Numbered from the stretch's first letter, positions 27,740 to 39,174 are shown. The stretch is DNA of 64,000 bases from a cyanobacterium endosymbiont of Epithemia clementina EcSB (GCF_029919255.1 NZ_CP123991.1:2705833-2769832), one strand, 5' to 3'. Numbers and translations are program-made. The notes: generated from the sequence alone by a model not told the origin.

Positions 27740-29497
27740 TTACATTCTTTCCAAAACAGAAATACCTAACAGAGACAAACCTAATTTCAGGGTTCTTGCC
27801 GTTAAATCACACAGTAATAAACGAGATGTTTTCAAAAGTTTTTCAGATCTAAGGACTGGACAATTTTCATAAAATCGGTTGAACTTTTTACTTAGTTCAT
27901 ATAGATAATCACATAAACGATTAGGGAGCAGGGTTCTTTCAACTTCCTTAATGACTTCGTTGAATCTTAATAAGTATTGTCCTAGGTCAATTTCAGTGTC
28001 TTCTTTGAGAATAATGTCAATATCTTTTTCTAACTTCTGAAAATCAATCTTTCCCTCTCGACTAATACTTTGTATCCTTGCATAAGCATAAAGCATATAA
28101 GGGGCTGTATTCCCTTGTAATGTTAGCATTTTTTCATAACTAAAAACATAATCACTAGTTCGGTTTTGACTTAGATCTGCATATTTAACTGCACTGATTC
28201 CCACAACTTGGGAAACTTTATCAATGAACTCTTTAGATTCTTTTCTTTGTTCTTTCTCCAGTCTTTTTTCAAGATCTTGACGTGCATGATTAACGGCTTC
28301 ATCTAACAGGTCTCGTAGTTTCACTGTTGTTCCTGAACGAGTTTTTAATCTTTTGCCATCTTCTCCTTTAACTAAACCAAAAGGAACATGAATAATCTCC
28401 AACTGATCAGAGATTATATTAGCTTTTTTAGCTACTTGAAAAACTTGGGCAAAGTGATTAGCTTGTCCCGCATCAGTAACATAAATAATTCGTTCTGCTT
28501 TATCTTCTTCAACACGATATTTTAAGGCAGCTAAATCACTAGTCGCATAATTGTAACCTCCATCAGACTTTTTAACAATTAATGGGAAAGGGTCACCTGC
28601 CTTATTAATAAATCCATCTAAAAAGACACATTGTGCTCCTGCATCTTCTTTCAGTAACTCTTGTTTGTCTAATTCTTTAACAATATCTTCCAAGAAAGGA
28701 TTATAAAACGACTCTCCTCGTTCAGTTAATTTAATATCTAAGCGATCATAAATTACCTGAAATTCTCGACGTGACTGAGCACATAATAATTGCCAAGCAT
28801 GACGTGTTTCTTTATCCCCTGCTTGTAGTTTAACTACTTTGTTTCTAGCAGTTTTTTTAAATTTTTCATCTTTATCAAAACGTTGTTTAGCCTGTTTATA
28901 AAATGTTTCTAGATCTCCAATATCTAAAGCATTTGTTGTGGTTAAAGCATCAGGGTAAACTTCGCCTAAATAAGCAATCAACATCCCGAATTGTGTTCCC
29001 CAATCTCCCAGATGATTAAGCCTTAGGACTTGATGACCTCTAAATTCTAAAGTTCTGGCAATACAATCACCAATAATAGTAGATCGCAAATGTCCAACAT
29101 GCATTTCTTTAGCAATATTTGGACTAGAAAAATCAACAATTACCTTTTGAGAGAAGTCAGTTTTTTCTATGCCTAAACGAAGATCAAATCGACTTGCTTT
29201 AAGCTGATTTTCAAGATAAGTTATCTTCAGCCTAATATTAATAAATCCTGGTCCAGCTATGGTGGGAGTTTCTCCTAACTCTTCCAAAGCTAAGTTGTCA
29301 ATAATTTTTTTTGCGATGTCTCTCGGGTTTTTTCCTAATTTCTTAGCTAAAACTAGGGCAATATTTGATTGATAATCTCCAAATTTAGGATTACTTGCCA
29401 GAACTATTAACGGATCAATTTCAGCAAAATCAGTTCCGAAAGCGTTAACTAATGCTTGGCAAAAATATTGGTTTAATTGTTTGCTAATAGAAATCAT
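27740..29497 (-). CDS. argS: arginyl-tRNA synthetase
   Basis: ArgS charges tRNA-Arg. The 585-residue class-I synthetase has an N-terminal Arg-tRNA-synthetase domain and the HIGH-type motif HVGHLRS near residue 132. The core region [15 protein letters not shown] and the DALR anticodon-binding domain with [19 protein letters not shown] follow. No canonical KMSKS is present, as usual for Arg[15 protein letters not shown] occupies that place. The start ATG is two bases after the bioD stop, so bioD-argS are translationally close and probably co-transcribed. Length is typical and the gene is intact. Confidence 0.95.
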   Translation of the reverse strand: MISISKQLNQYFCQALVNAFGTDFAEIDPLIVLASNPKFGDYQSNIALVLAKKLGKNPRDIAKKIIDNLALEELGETPTIAGPGFINIRLKITYLENQLKASRFDLRLGIEKTDFSQKVIVDFSSPNIAKEMHVGHLRSTIIGDCIARTLEFRGHQVLRLNHLGDWGTQFGMLIAYLGEVYPDALTTTNALDIGDLETFYKQAKQRFDKDEKFKKTARNKVVKLQAGDKETRHAWQLLCAQSRREFQVIYDRLDIKLTERGESFYNPFLEDIVKELDKQELLKEDAGAQCVFLDGFINKAGDPFPLIVKKSDGGYNYATSDLAALKYRVEEDKAERIIYVTDAGQANHFAQVFQVAKKANIISDQLEIIHVPFGLVKGEDGKRLKTRSGTTVKLRDLLDEAVNHARQDLEKRLEKEQRKESKEFIDKVSQVVGISAVKYADLSQNRTSDYVFSYEKMLTLQGNTAPYMLYAYARIQSISREGKIDFQKLEKDIDIILKEDTEIDLGQYLLRFNEVIKEVERTLLPNRLCDYLYELSKKFNRFYENCPVLRSEKLLKTSRLLLCDLTARTLKLGLSLLGISVLERM

Positions 29498-29499
29498 AT

Positions 29500-30192
29500 T
29501 TAATATAATAAAAAATTATCAAATAAACACTCTAAATCTAAATCAGAAGAAACCTGAGCTAATCTATCGAGATTATTGATATCTGGTAAGTAGGGCAGAA
29601 CTCCTAATACTCGAACTCCCGTCAATCGTTGAATTAACTCAATAGGAGTCCAATCGGTTAACTCCTGTTCAGAAACAGACTTAGAGCAGCTTAAAACAAT
29701 ACCTTTGAGTTTAACATTGCTTTGACGAGCTAGGGCTACATTGGCTACCGTTTTGGCGATTGCTCCTAATTTTACCGGAACAACCAACACTGTCGATAAC
29801 CGCCATTCTCTCGCTAAATCAGCCACTGTTAACTCCCAAGTTACCGGAGATCCCAAACCACCTAATCCTTCAACTAAAATAAAATCAGATGTTTGCTGCA
29901 AGGAGACTAAATTTTGCCAAACTTCTTGTAAAGGAATGGATCTTCCTTCACGTTGGGCTGCGATGGGTGGGGCGATAGGGGTTTGAAAAGACAAGGGATT
30001 CACTACTTGTACCAAGCTTAAATCAGCAAACAACCGTTGATAATATTGGTAATCTCCTTTTCCTGTTTGCAACAATTTCATCAACCCTAAAGGTTGATTG
30101 GAATAATATTTTTGCCAATAAGCTGCTAAAGCAGCTGTAACAATAGTTTTACCGACTCCTGTATCTGTTCCTGCAATTAACAATGTTGTCAT
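29500..30192 (-). CDS. bioD: dethiobiotin synthetase
   Basis: BioD closes the ureido ring of dethiobiotin from 7,8-diaminopelargonate, CO2 and ATP, the penultimate step in biotin synthesis. The 230-residue protein has P-loop GTDTGVGKT (residues ~8-16), the substrate-contact region with [10 protein letters not shown], and [10 protein letters not shown]. Length is normal. It is upstream of argS by two bases on the same strand and divergent from prs. It looks functional, so biotin synthesis is probably kept. Confidence 0.92.
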   Translation of the reverse strand: MTTLLIAGTDTGVGKTIVTAALAAYWQKYYSNQPLGLMKLLQTGKGDYQYYQRLFADLSLVQVVNPLSFQTPIAPPIAAQREGRSIPLQEVWQNLVSLQQTSDFILVEGLGGLGSPVTWELTVADLAREWRLSTVLVVPVKLGAIAKTVANVALARQSNVKLKGIVLSCSKSVSEQELTDWTPIELIQRLTGVRVLGVLPYLPDINNLDRLAQVSSDLDLECLFDNFLLY

Positions 30193-30441
30193 TCTATCAA
30201 TCTAAAAAAGCTCTTGAAATTTTCTGATAATTGTTCAGTTTTGTTTAAGTTTAGGGAACAATGAAAACAATTCTTCTTAATTGTCTCATTAGTTTGCCAA
30301 CTTCTCAGAAAAATTACCTAAAACTTTCAAGTATAAAAACTATCTGTGCATGTATATCTATTAAAGGGAGCGTTCGATATGATCGTACGTAGAGAAGAAA
30401 ACTCACTCAGGCAAGCAAAAAACCTGAGATGATGGATTTGC

Positions 30442-30447
30442 TATAAT
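30442..30447 (+). promoter_or_regulatory. extended -10 promoter of prs
   Basis: TGCTATAAT gives an extended -10 (TGnTATAAT) with the hexamer at 30442-30447, 21 bases before the GTG start. No clear -35 is visible, as allowed for extended -10 promoters. A short leader with aaaggga follows as the ribosome-binding site. Confidence 0.55.
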
Positions 30448-30468
30448 TTAAAGGGACAAAAGTCTGCT

Positions 30469-31461
30469 GTGAGTCACACTCCTATATTAACGTTAGATCC
30501 GACAGCGCCAACACTGTCAGAGAATAATCGCCTGAGTCTTTTTTCAGGGTCTGCTAACATTCCTCTTGCCCAAGAGGTTGCCTGTTATTTAGGAATGAAC
30601 ATTGGGCCGATGGTTCGCAAAAAATTTGCTGATGGGGAACTCTATGTTCAGATTCAAGAATCTATTCGGGGATGTGATGTTTATCTAATCCAACCCTGTT
30701 CTCATCCAGTGAATGATCACTTCATGGAATTGCTGATTATGATTGATGCTTGTCGTCGGGCATCAGCGCGGCAAATTACTGCCGTCATTCCCTACTATGC
30801 TTATGGACGGGCTGATCGCAAAACTGCCGGGCGTGAATCGATTACTGCTAAACTAGTAGCTAATTTATTCACTGAAGCTGGGGCCCAACGGGTACTGGCG
30901 ATGGATTTACATTCGGCCCAAATACAAGGTTATTTTGACATCCCCTTTGATCACGTTTATGGATCTCCCGTAATCGTTAATTATTTAGCTAGTAAACAAC
31001 TTTCCGATTTAGTCGTCGTCTCCCCTGACGTGGGAGGTGTAGCTAGGGCAAGGGCATTTGCTAAAAAATTAAATGGGGCCCCCTTAGCAATTATTGATAA
31101 ACGCCGTCAAGTTCATAATGTGGCTGAAGTGTTAAATCTAATCGGGGATGTTCAAGGAAAAACCGCCGTCTTAGTCGATGATATGATCGACACAGCCGGC
31201 ACTATTTTAGAAGGGGCTAGACTGTTGCGCAAAGAAGGCGCAAGACAAGTTTATGCCTGTGCAACTCATGCTGTCTTCTCCGAACCAGCCATTTCTAGAT
31301 TATCGAGTGGAATGTTAGAAGAAGTTATTGTGACTAACACCATTAGCGTTCCCAAAGAACATCGTTTTAAACAATTAACGGTTCTCTCGGTTGCTAACTT
31401 GATCGGTGAGGCTATTTGGCGTATCCATGAAGATACTTCTGTTAGTAGTATGTTCCGCTAG
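30469..31461 (+). CDS. prs: ribose-phosphate pyrophosphokinase
   Basis: Prs makes 5-phosphoribosyl-1-pyrophosphate from ribose-5-phosphate and ATP, feeding nucleotide, His and Trp synthesis. The 330-residue protein has KFADGELYVQI, the ATP-binding loop and DLHSAQIQGYFD. The PRPP signature reads AVLVDDMIDTAGTI near residue 225. The start is GTG at 30469, supported by the nearby ribosome-binding site and an extended -10 promoter. It is divergent from bioD. Ribose-5-phosphate can come from the oxidative pentose-phosphate genes in this window. Confidence 0.95.
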   Translation: MSHTPILTLDPTAPTLSENNRLSLFSGSANIPLAQEVACYLGMNIGPMVRKKFADGELYVQIQESIRGCDVYLIQPCSHPVNDHFMELLIMIDACRRASARQITAVIPYYAYGRADRKTAGRESITAKLVANLFTEAGAQRVLAMDLHSAQIQGYFDIPFDHVYGSPVIVNYLASKQLSDLVVVSPDVGGVARARAFAKKLNGAPLAIIDKRRQVHNVAEVLNLIGDVQGKTAVLVDDMIDTAGTILEGARLLRKEGARQVYACATHAVFSEPAISRLSSGMLEEVIVTNTISVPKEHRFKQLTVLSVANLIGEAIWRIHEDTSVSSMFR

Positions 31462-31549
31462 TTATCTAGTCATTTCTTCTTGCTTTAAAATAATTGGTAA
31501 TTGATTATCAATTGCCGATTATTAATTGTTAATTATTGGTTAATGATTT

Positions 31550-31966
31550 ATGAATTGCCATCAAAAAGAGCTATCTATTTCGACCAGAGGAAAAGACTTT
31601 TGTCGCATTACCTCTAAGGTAGAAGAAGCGGTTGTTGAGTCTGGAATTCAAACAGGATTGTGTACTATCTTTGTACGTCATACATCAGCATCATTGATAA
31701 TTCAAGAAAATGCTGATCCTGATGTTTTAGTAGATTTATCTAATTTCTTTGCCCAATTAGTTCCAGAATCAGAACAATATATTCATAGTACCGAAGGACC
31801 TGACGATATGCCTGCCCATATTCGCTCAGTGTTAACAAAAACCTCTGAACAAATTCCTATTAGTCAAGGTAGATTAGTGTTAGGTACTTGGCAAGGAATT
31901 TATCTTTGGGAACACCGAACAGGCAGTCATACACGGGATGTTATTATTCATATAAGTGGAGTTTAA
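31550..31966 (+). CDS. YjbQ/UPF0047 family protein
   Basis: A 138-residue protein with all UPF0047 signatures: VRHTSASLIIQENADPDVL, then STEGPDDMPAHIRSVLT, then GTWQGIYLWEHR and the end RDVIIHI. Conserved histidines (RHTSAS, MPAH, WEHR) form a metal site. Some members have weak thiamine-phosphate synthase activity; the physiological role is not settled. It follows prs by 88 bp on the same strand, with short AATT-rich repeats between the genes. The start ATG is at 31550. Confidence 0.88.
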   Translation: MNCHQKELSISTRGKDFCRITSKVEEAVVESGIQTGLCTIFVRHTSASLIIQENADPDVLVDLSNFFAQLVPESEQYIHSTEGPDDMPAHIRSVLTKTSEQIPISQGRLVLGTWQGIYLWEHRTGSHTRDVIIHISGV

Positions 31967-32774
31967 ATACACAATGTAAGTAGATTGATTAGCAGTATTT
32001 TTTTGTATTGCTAGTCAATCTATGACCAGGTCTTAAAAAATAAACTTCTCTAAAAAACTCTATCGATATTTCCCGTATTTATTAATACATACTTAAATAC
32101 ATCATATGTTTTATGGTATCAATAAAATATTTATATTCTAATCGTTAGAGACTGTTTTTTAACCGCAACGAGGTGAATATAGTCTTAAAAAAGAAGATTA
32201 TGTCAAAAAGATGGTATTTTTACGATCTAAAATTTTTTACAAAGAAATAAACCACATTTAGAAATGTATCAATCAGACTATGGAAAACACATGCTTTTTT
32301 TTAGAAAAAAAAGCGTTTATCTGTCATAAACTTTCTTGGTAATCAGACAATAGTTCGAATTTTATTAATTTTTTGAAAGAGAATAATTGTGTTTACATAA
32401 TCTACAGGCTAAGTGATAATTACCTCTCAAGAACAGACAATAGAAGTTCAAAAACTAAAATAATAGTTGGGAATTTTAGGCATTAAGACTAATGGATTAA
32501 TTACTATAAAAATTTGTGTTGGATCCTTCGATTACTATTTCAATTACTATTATTAGTATAATTTAGAATCTTTTCCTGTGTTCATTTTGATTTGATCAAT
32601 ATCAATAATCCAGACATAACCTGAAGCTAATCTAAAGTTATTGGGCAAAGCAGCAATCATTGATTAAGATCGATGACAAGCAAAATCATTGATTTAAGTA
32701 TCGATGACAAGCAATATATTATGTCGATGAAGTCAAACTTATGACTTCTTAACTTTTGACCGGATGACTTCATT
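31967..32774. other. intergenic region upstream of fbp
   Basis: About 800 bp with no recognisable gene remnant. Its right end holds a pair of ~29-bp direct repeats, listed separately. Confidence 0.5.
32656..32713 (+). repeat. two ~29-bp direct repeats before fbp
   Basis: Units at 32656-32684 and 32685-32713 share ATCATTGATT and TCGATGACAAGCAA, with one or two changes between them. A third partial copy (tgtcgatgaa) follows. They end about 60 bp before the fbp start and could be operator repeats. Confidence 0.65.
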
Positions 32775-33833
32775 ATGACTAGCTTCCAGCCCGTAGTTGT
32801 TCCAGAATGCAGCCTTGATCGTGACTGTACTACTCTTTCTCGCCACATTCTCCAACAACTTCAAAGCTTTTCCCCGGAAGCCCAGGATCTTAGTGCTATC
32901 ATGACCCGCATCGCCTTGGCTGGGAAACTGATTGCCCGTCGCCTTAGCCGTGCCGGTCTGATGGCTGATGTTTTGGGATTTACGGGAGAAACCAATGTTC
33001 AAGGAGAATCCGTCAAAAAGATGGATGTCTACGCTAACGATGTCTTTATTTCTGTATTTAAGCAAAGCGGCTTAGTTTGTCGTCTCGCTTCTGAAGAAAT
33101 GGAGGACCCCTATTATATTCCAGAAAATTGTCCTATTGGACGCTATACTCTCCTTTATGATCCCATCGATGGTTCCTCCAATGTGGATATTAATTTGAAC
33201 GTGGGATCCATTTTTGCCATTCGTCAACAACAGGTAATGGATGAAGATGGAAAAGGAGCGGATTTATTGCAAGATGGCAAAGGACAACTAGCGGCCGGAT
33301 ATATTCTCTATGGTCCTTCGACCATGTTAGTTTACTCTATTGGTCATGGAGTTCACTCTTTTCTTCTCGACCCCAGTTTAGGGGAATTTATCCTTGCTCA
33401 AGAAGATATTAAGATTCCAGATCATGGACCGGTTTACAGTAACAATGAAGGAAATTTTTGGCAGTGGGATGAAGCTATTCGAGACTATACCCGTTATGTT
33501 CACCGACATGAAGGATACACCGCTCGTTATAGTGGAGCCTTGGTCGGAGATGTACACCGAATTTTAATGCAAGGGGGAGTTTTTCTTTATCCAGGTACAG
33601 TAAAAAAACCTGAAGGAAAATTGCGATTGCTTTATGAAACTGCGCCCCTCGCTTTTTTGATTGAACAAGCAGGAGGAAAGGCTAGCGACGGCACCACAAG
33701 AATCTTAGATATCGTTCCTGATAAACTACACGCAAGAACTCCATTAGTGATCGGTTCTAAAGATGATGTTAAGCTCGTTGAGTCATTTATTGAAGATCGC
33801 AAAAATCGAGGAAGTGAAACAGCAAAGGCGTAA
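32775..33833 (+). CDS. fbp: class I fructose-1,6-bisphosphatase
   Basis: Fbp hydrolyses fructose-1,6-bisphosphate to fructose-6-phosphate. Beside the oxidative pentose-phosphate genes it can recycle triose phosphates into hexose phosphate. The 352-residue protein has [11 protein letters not shown], the metal-binding motif [17 protein letters not shown] near residue 135, and [15 protein letters not shown] with the C-terminal [20 protein letters not shown]. Length is typical. The start is ATG at 32775. zwf and opcA follow on the same strand, the conserved fbp-zwf-opcA order, but with a 0.9-kb gap containing a long palindrome. It looks functional. Confidence 0.94.
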   Translation: MTSFQPVVVPECSLDRDCTTLSRHILQQLQSFSPEAQDLSAIMTRIALAGKLIARRLSRAGLMADVLGFTGETNVQGESVKKMDVYANDVFISVFKQSGLVCRLASEEMEDPYYIPENCPIGRYTLLYDPIDGSSNVDINLNVGSIFAIRQQQVMDEDGKGADLLQDGKGQLAAGYILYGPSTMLVYSIGHGVHSFLLDPSLGEFILAQEDIKIPDHGPVYSNNEGNFWQWDEAIRDYTRYVHRHEGYTARYSGALVGDVHRILMQGGVFLYPGTVKKPEGKLRLLYETAPLAFLIEQAGGKASDGTTRILDIVPDKLHARTPLVIGSKDDVKLVESFIEDRKNRGSETAKA

Positions 33834-34773
33834 TATTTTGGTCTATTCCTGATAGAGTCTTTTTACTAATAAAAAGAGGCTTGTTTTCTTTCATAGATAG
33901 TTACAAAAAAAGCTACGGACGTGGGTTTTCCTGACTCTGGGAGCAACAGACAAGAACCTTATGGCTCCTAGGTTTCAATTGAAACCTAGGAGCTATAAGG
34001 TTCTTGTGGAAATTTTGAGCTTACCAAGTGGCAGAGAGGCAGACTTTTAAAAGCTAAAATACTAACTTTACAAAGACTTAACTCGTTCAAACTTATGGAA
34101 TGAAAACATCCTATCAGCATTTAAAAAACAGAAACAACGATAATACAAAAGTTTTTAAGTAAAAAGAGAACTCGATTTTTTTAATTTTTTTTTTACTACT
34201 AATTCTCTTCAGGGAAGGCAGTTTACAGTGGATTAGTTCTTTTTCCAGAAAAGAAAATATAATTAGCCGCACACAAGTGAGAGTAAAGTTCACTACTCTA
34301 AAATAAGTTTTTAACTTTTGTTTTAATAGGAAAAAATTAACATTTTTGAACCCTTTCTATAGAGGGTTACAAAAATATTGAAATTATTATCTACTTGCAT
34401 TTTCAACAGTTATTAAAGTTGGCAAGACTGAGAAATTGTGATTGACTTCATATCATTAAAATCAAACTCTCTTTTTTTCATATATTTTAATACCAGCAAA
34501 TATTTATCTTTTTTTGTTAAAAAAATGCCGCAATCTTGTAAAAATCTCATCTTTAGTTAATCAAAAATATCGCTACAGCTAGTCTGAAAAAGCTAAAATT
34601 TGGAAGAATTGAAAAGTTGCTTTCTTTGTGTTTTCTTTTATCTTCTACCACTCTTCCCAAGAGATCTGAATACAGAATATGATGACCAAAGCTTAATTTT
34701 CTGTGATAAGTTCCCTGAAATTAAAGAAGTTTTCGGTACACTGGAGATTAACGAAGGAGCATTTGAAAACTCT
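33834..34773. other. spacer between fbp and zwf
   Basis: About 940 bp. It contains a 56-bp near-perfect palindrome (listed separately) and otherwise AT-rich DNA. The frame that extends zwf upstream (34600-34773) has no family similarity and is not counted as coding. Confidence 0.5.
33951..34006. repeat. 56-bp near-perfect palindrome between fbp and zwf
   Basis: The left half runs CAAGAACCTTATGGCTCCTA then GGTTTCAA; the right half is its reverse complement with a single mismatch (G/A at the 13th pair) and no loop. The stem is 28 bp. No T run follows, so it is not a standard terminator. It sits ~115 bp after the fbp stop. Confidence 0.9.
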
Positions 34774-36303
34774 ATGGTAACGCTGCTAGAAAACCCCTTC
34801 CGCGTAGGACTACGCCAAGAACGAACTCCAGAACCCCTAATACTCGTAATTTTTGGGGCTTCTGGCGACCTTACTCAACGGAAACTCGTTCCCGCCGTCT
34901 ATAAAATGAAACAAGAACGGCGACTTCCCCCAGGATTAACTATCGTAGGGGTCGCCCGTCGGGACTGGAGTCACGATTTTTTTCGGGAACAAATGCGTAA
35001 GGGAATTGAAGAATTCTCCGATGGCATCGGCAATGAACAACTCTGGAATGATTTCGCCCAAGGCTTGTTCTATTGCCGTGGCAACATGGATGAGTCAGAA
35101 AGCTATCACAAACTTAAAGCCTTCCTAGAAGAACTTGACAGTAAGCGAGGAACACGAGGAAACCGTGTCTTTTACCTCTCGGTTTCTCCTAATTTCTTCC
35201 CTCCTGGCATAAAACAACTAGGAGCGACGGGAATGCTAAGTGATCCTGTTAAACACCGCATTGTCATTGAAAAACCTTTTGGTAAAGACTTAAGTTCAGC
35301 CCAAGTTTTGAACCGGATTGTTCAAAATGTTTGTAGAGAAGAACAAGTTTATCGCATTGACCATTATTTAGGCAAAGAAACTGTTCAGAACTTGCTGGTT
35401 TTCCGCTTTGCTAATACCATTTTTGAACCCCTTTGGAACCGTCAATTTGTAGATAATGTTCAAATTACTGTGGCTGAAACCGTCGGGGTCGAAGATCGTG
35501 CTGGTTATTACGAAAGCTCTGGGGCTTTACGGGATATGTTGCAAAATCACTTAATGCAGCTGTTTTGTCTGACGGCAATGGAACCTCCTAACGCTCTGGG
35601 TGCTGATAGTGTTCGTAACGAAAAAGTAAAAGTCTTGCAAGCGACACACCTCGCAGACCTTCACAACCTAGAAAACTCGGCAGTTCGCGGACAGTACAAA
35701 GCAGGATGGATGAAAGGAAAATCTGTTGCTGGCTATCGGGAAGAGCCAGGGGTTAACCCCAATTCCACTACCCCCACCTATGTCGCCATGAAATTAATGA
35801 TTGATAACTGGCGTTGGAAAGGGGTTCCTTTTTATCTACGGACAGGAAAACGTCTACCTAAAAAGGTTACTGAAATTGCCATTCAATTTAAGGAAGTTCC
35901 CCTACTGATTTTCCAATCTATTGCCCATCAAACTAATGCGAACGTATTAAGTATGCGAATTCAACCTAATGAGGGTATTGCTCTAAGGTTTGAAGCCAAA
36001 ATGCCTGGGTCAGAATTAAGAACCCGTACAGTGGAAATGGACTTTAACTATGGGTCTTCTTTCGGTATGGCAACCGCCGATGCTTACCATCGTCTCCTCC
36101 TCGACACTATGTTAGGAGATCAAACTCTATTTACTCGTGCCGATGAAGTGGAAGAAGCTTGGCGTGTCGTCACTCCTATTTTATCTGCTTGGGATGGCGA
36201 AGCCGACCCGTCTACCGTTCCTCAATACGAAGCCGGAACCTGGGAACCCGAAGAAGCTGAATTGTTGTTGAACCGCGATGGTCGGCGTTGGCGACGATTG
36301 TAA
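34774..36303 (+). CDS. zwf: glucose-6-phosphate 1-dehydrogenase
   Basis: Zwf oxidises glucose-6-phosphate and makes NADPH, the entry to the oxidative pentose-phosphate pathway; in diazotrophic cyanobacteria this reductant can feed nitrogenase. The ~509-residue protein starts [20 protein letters not shown]. It has the nucleotide-binding motif [14 protein letters not shown] and the active-site signature [15 protein letters not shown] choose ATG 34774 because it has an aaggag site about 14 bases upstream and matches the usual cyanobacterial N-terminus; the frame is open further upstream to 34600. opcA follows by 46 bp and is co-transcribed in relatives. Confidence 0.95.
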   Translation: MVTLLENPFRVGLRQERTPEPLILVIFGASGDLTQRKLVPAVYKMKQERRLPPGLTIVGVARRDWSHDFFREQMRKGIEEFSDGIGNEQLWNDFAQGLFYCRGNMDESESYHKLKAFLEELDSKRGTRGNRVFYLSVSPNFFPPGIKQLGATGMLSDPVKHRIVIEKPFGKDLSSAQVLNRIVQNVCREEQVYRIDHYLGKETVQNLLVFRFANTIFEPLWNRQFVDNVQITVAETVGVEDRAGYYESSGALRDMLQNHLMQLFCLTAMEPPNALGADSVRNEKVKVLQATHLADLHNLENSAVRGQYKAGWMKGKSVAGYREEPGVNPNSTTPTYVAMKLMIDNWRWKGVPFYLRTGKRLPKKVTEIAIQFKEVPLLIFQSIAHQTNANVLSMRIQPNEGIALRFEAKMPGSELRTRTVEMDFNYGSSFGMATADAYHRLLLDTMLGDQTLFTRADEVEEAWRVVTPILSAWDGEADPSTVPQYEAGTWEPEEAELLLNRDGRRWRRL

Positions 36304-36349
36304 TTGAGGAAACAATTGTTAATTGTAGAATGTAAACGAAGAACCAACC

Positions 36350-37720
36350 ATGACTACCCAAACTCCCCCTCTAGTTTCCCTACAAGACCCAAAGGATGTT
36401 TCTATTAATGTTATTGAAGCTGAACTAGCCAGTATCTGGCAAAATTACGGCGACAATAAAGATGGGATAGCTGCTACTAGGGCAACCACTTTTACCTTTG
36501 TGGTTTATGAACCTGAACCCACCCAACATTTGTTAGCTACCTTAGGCTTTTATACCGGTCCAGTAGATGGCATCGCTGGACCTCGGACCATCGCCGCGAT
36601 TAAATCAGCCCAGAAAGCTTATGAGATGGAGGCAACAGGGAAATCTAACCAGACCTTACTCGATAGGTTAAAAAAAGAACTTGACAAAGCCAAAGCTGAA
36701 GGAAAATTAACCGATGTACAGCAACGGGCTTCTCAAGAATATCCTCCCGACTTGGAAGGAACAGGAATTGCCGATACCATCGCTTCGGCAAATCCTTGTC
36801 GAATCATCACCCTTTGTCCTACCGTTGGCGAGGATAATGGAGTCAAAGCTCAAGTTTCTGCCTATTGTCCAGTCAATAAACGCAGTCAACATACCCTAGT
36901 TTGTTGTGAGTACATTACCTTACGCGGAACCGCAGAGGCATTGGATAAAATTGGAGAAATTATCTCTGATTTGACCATTAACGGGCTATCTACTTTTGTC
37001 TGGTGGAAAGCTGAACCTGCTCCTGAATATGGCTTATTTAAGCGTCTAGTATCCAAAGAAAATACCTTAATTATCGATTCTAGCATCTTTAGCAATCCTG
37101 AAGAAGATTTATCTCACACTATTGAAATGTTAGCCGATGATGTTTTTCTAGCTGATCTAAACTGGGCTCGTTTGGGTGCGTGGCAAGAGTTAACTTCCGC
37201 TGCATTTGATCCTCCCGAACGTCGTGATGCTGTCAGAGAAATTGATCGGGCAACTATTGATTATGAAAAGGGCAATCCAGCACAAGCATTGATGTTTCTT
37301 GGATGGATCGCCAGTCGCTTACAATGGAAGCCTGTTAGTTATGAGTACGAAGATGGAGAATACGATGTTCGACGGGTTAAGTTTATCAGTGGTGATAATA
37401 AATCCATTGAAGTAGAATTATCAGGAGTTCCCTTAACAGACTGGGGTGAAGTTTTAGGGGACTTAATTAGTCTTAAGTTGAGTTCGACTAATCTTAAAGC
37501 AGACTGTTGTACCGTCTTGTGTTCAGGAACTACTGGATGTATGCGAATGGAAGCTTCTGGCGGTGCGCAGGCTTGTCGTATTGAACAAGTAACTTCCTTA
37601 GCAGATCAAAAAACTGACCACCTGTTAAGTAAGCAATTGCAACGGTGGGGTCAAGATGTTCTTTACAAAGAAAGTATGGAAGTTGTGGACCAAATTCTTA
37701 AATTGGCGAGTCAATCTTAA
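36350..37720 (+). CDS. opcA: glucose-6-phosphate dehydrogenase activator OpcA
   Basis: OpcA is the cyanobacterial assembly or allosteric effector of glucose-6-phosphate dehydrogenase and makes Zwf active. The 456-residue protein contains a peptidoglycan-binding-like segment (LGFYTGPVDGIAGPRTIAAI, ~64-83) and the OpcA domain with RIITLCPTVGEDNG, FVWWKAEPAPEYGLF, LADLNWARLGAWQELTSAAF and FLGWIASRLQW. C-terminal cysteines (CCTVLCSGTTGCM) are in the region proposed for thioredoxin control. It is 46 bp downstream of zwf and obviously part of the same unit. It is complete. Confidence 0.93.
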   Translation: MTTQTPPLVSLQDPKDVSINVIEAELASIWQNYGDNKDGIAATRATTFTFVVYEPEPTQHLLATLGFYTGPVDGIAGPRTIAAIKSAQKAYEMEATGKSNQTLLDRLKKELDKAKAEGKLTDVQQRASQEYPPDLEGTGIADTIASANPCRIITLCPTVGEDNGVKAQVSAYCPVNKRSQHTLVCCEYITLRGTAEALDKIGEIISDLTINGLSTFVWWKAEPAPEYGLFKRLVSKENTLIIDSSIFSNPEEDLSHTIEMLADDVFLADLNWARLGAWQELTSAAFDPPERRDAVREIDRATIDYEKGNPAQALMFLGWIASRLQWKPVSYEYEDGEYDVRRVKFISGDNKSIEVELSGVPLTDWGEVLGDLISLKLSSTNLKADCCTVLCSGTTGCMRMEASGGAQACRIEQVTSLADQKTDHLLSKQLQRWGQDVLYKESMEVVDQILKLASQS

Positions 37721-39174
37721 GAGTTAACTTATTCTCAATATTTTAGGGCAAGTTTAAAGATAAAGCTATCTTTTAAAACTGCCCTTTGTTTATGGTTTGT
37801 ATATTGCGTATAATAAATTGTTGGAGCCCTTGCAAAGCAAAACATTTAGCCGATAATTTTTCTTGAGATAGACAGTTTTTTCTGTCCAAAGCAAGTGTCT
37901 AATAGTTCATTGACTATTCTAATAAATTTTTGTAATGCTTAGACTAATATGATTATGTAACTTTAAATATCCTTCTGACAATCTGACAAATTTTTATTTG
38001 ATGCTATTTCTTTTTTATTATATTTAGTTCTGGACTATAAGTTTATATCTAAAACAGATATAGTTCTTTTTCTTCCTGTTTTTTTAGTTAAGCTTTAACT
38101 AAACTAGTTGTGTGAACGTTGTGTTAACTAACTCATTATCATCTCTATTCCTTTATTTTTGAAGTATTTTTTAGTTTCACTTACCTATTTGTATGGTTTT
38201 TTATTGATATAAAATCACTTAAATTTTTGTCTTATTTCTATATAAAAATTATATGTTATTTTTCTTTTTTTACTTTGTGTAATTACTTTATTCTTTCTTT
38301 TTCCCACGCTTTTTAAAATTAAATACTACTTTTATTGCTCGAATAATGTACCTAAAAGCCGTATTTTACAAAACTTTCTATTTTCATTTCGACTCAACTT
38401 AAAATGATTAACTGATAGTTAAAAATTGGGAGCAGGAAATGGGAAGCAGTTCAGAGAAAAAAAATAAAAAAAATGTCAGTTCTTAATAATTAGAAATATT
38501 TAAAAATAAAAATACATAGATACAAAAAAGTGCCATCTATTTACTAAAGTATTTGCTCAATATGAACTATATAGTCTAATTTTCTAGATTAGAAGCATTA
38601 ATACCTCAAATTGAGCTAATTCATTTCTATGAAAGTAGATATGCTATATGGACTATCTCCAGACTTTTGTTTCCATGTTTTATAGACGGATTACAATTCA
38701 TAAATTTTAAATTCATCAAGATAGTCAGCACAATTATAGAGGAAAAGAAAACATTATTGACACTATTAATTTTTACACTATTAATTTTTCTCTGTACTAA
38801 AAACTGATGAAGCACTAAATTTCTGAGCACTAACGTATTACACAAAACGATGTGTCGTTGAAAACGATACACTTATATAGTATGTAAAGATATTGTGCAT
38901 AGCAGATAACAATAAATTCTTGACTTGATATATTTACTGCCACTCTATTATTCTTAGTCTAGAAGAGCCATAATTGCTTCTTTTAGAAATTATGCTGAGT
39001 GCAACCTTTCCAGAAAGCATTAGACTCAAACTACTTAGACTATTTTTGGGAGCAACTCATCTGAACTATCTAGCTAAACCAAAAAATTTTCTCTTCTCAC
39101 GGATAGGAGTCAGTGTGTTATTGTTAAGATGACATTATTATGACTGAGATGTATTACCTGCTAAGGAGAGACCT
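37721..39174. other. 1.45-kb region downstream of opcA holding IS debris
   Basis: Contains IS630 copy B (listed separately). Beyond ~38210 only AT-rich DNA with stops in all frames is seen. A minus-strand frame at 38627-38872 has no family features. A short dispersed motif (tcttagtctagaagagc, ~38951-38968) recurs elsewhere in the window. Confidence 0.5.
37975..38200 (-). mobile_element. decayed IS630-family transposase, copy B (C-terminal part)
   Basis: The minus strand reads KKYFKNKGIEMI, then after a frameshift NVHTTSLVKA, a stop, LKKQEEKELY, and TYSPELNIIKKK with a stop before HQIK. The IS630 signature (DNxxxHTSSLVKAK, then PTYSPELNxIExxW) is obvious and parallels copies A and C. The N-terminal half is not recognisable. 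Confidence 0.7.

Noticed and set aside
34600-34773. N-terminal extension of zwf
   Set aside because: Residues before [12 protein letters not shown] do not match any Zwf N-terminus; a ribosome-binding site supports the later start.
38627-38872. Minus-strand frame of 81 codons in the opcA-downstream region
   Set aside because: No family features or ribosome-binding site; composition is what AT-rich DNA gives by chance.
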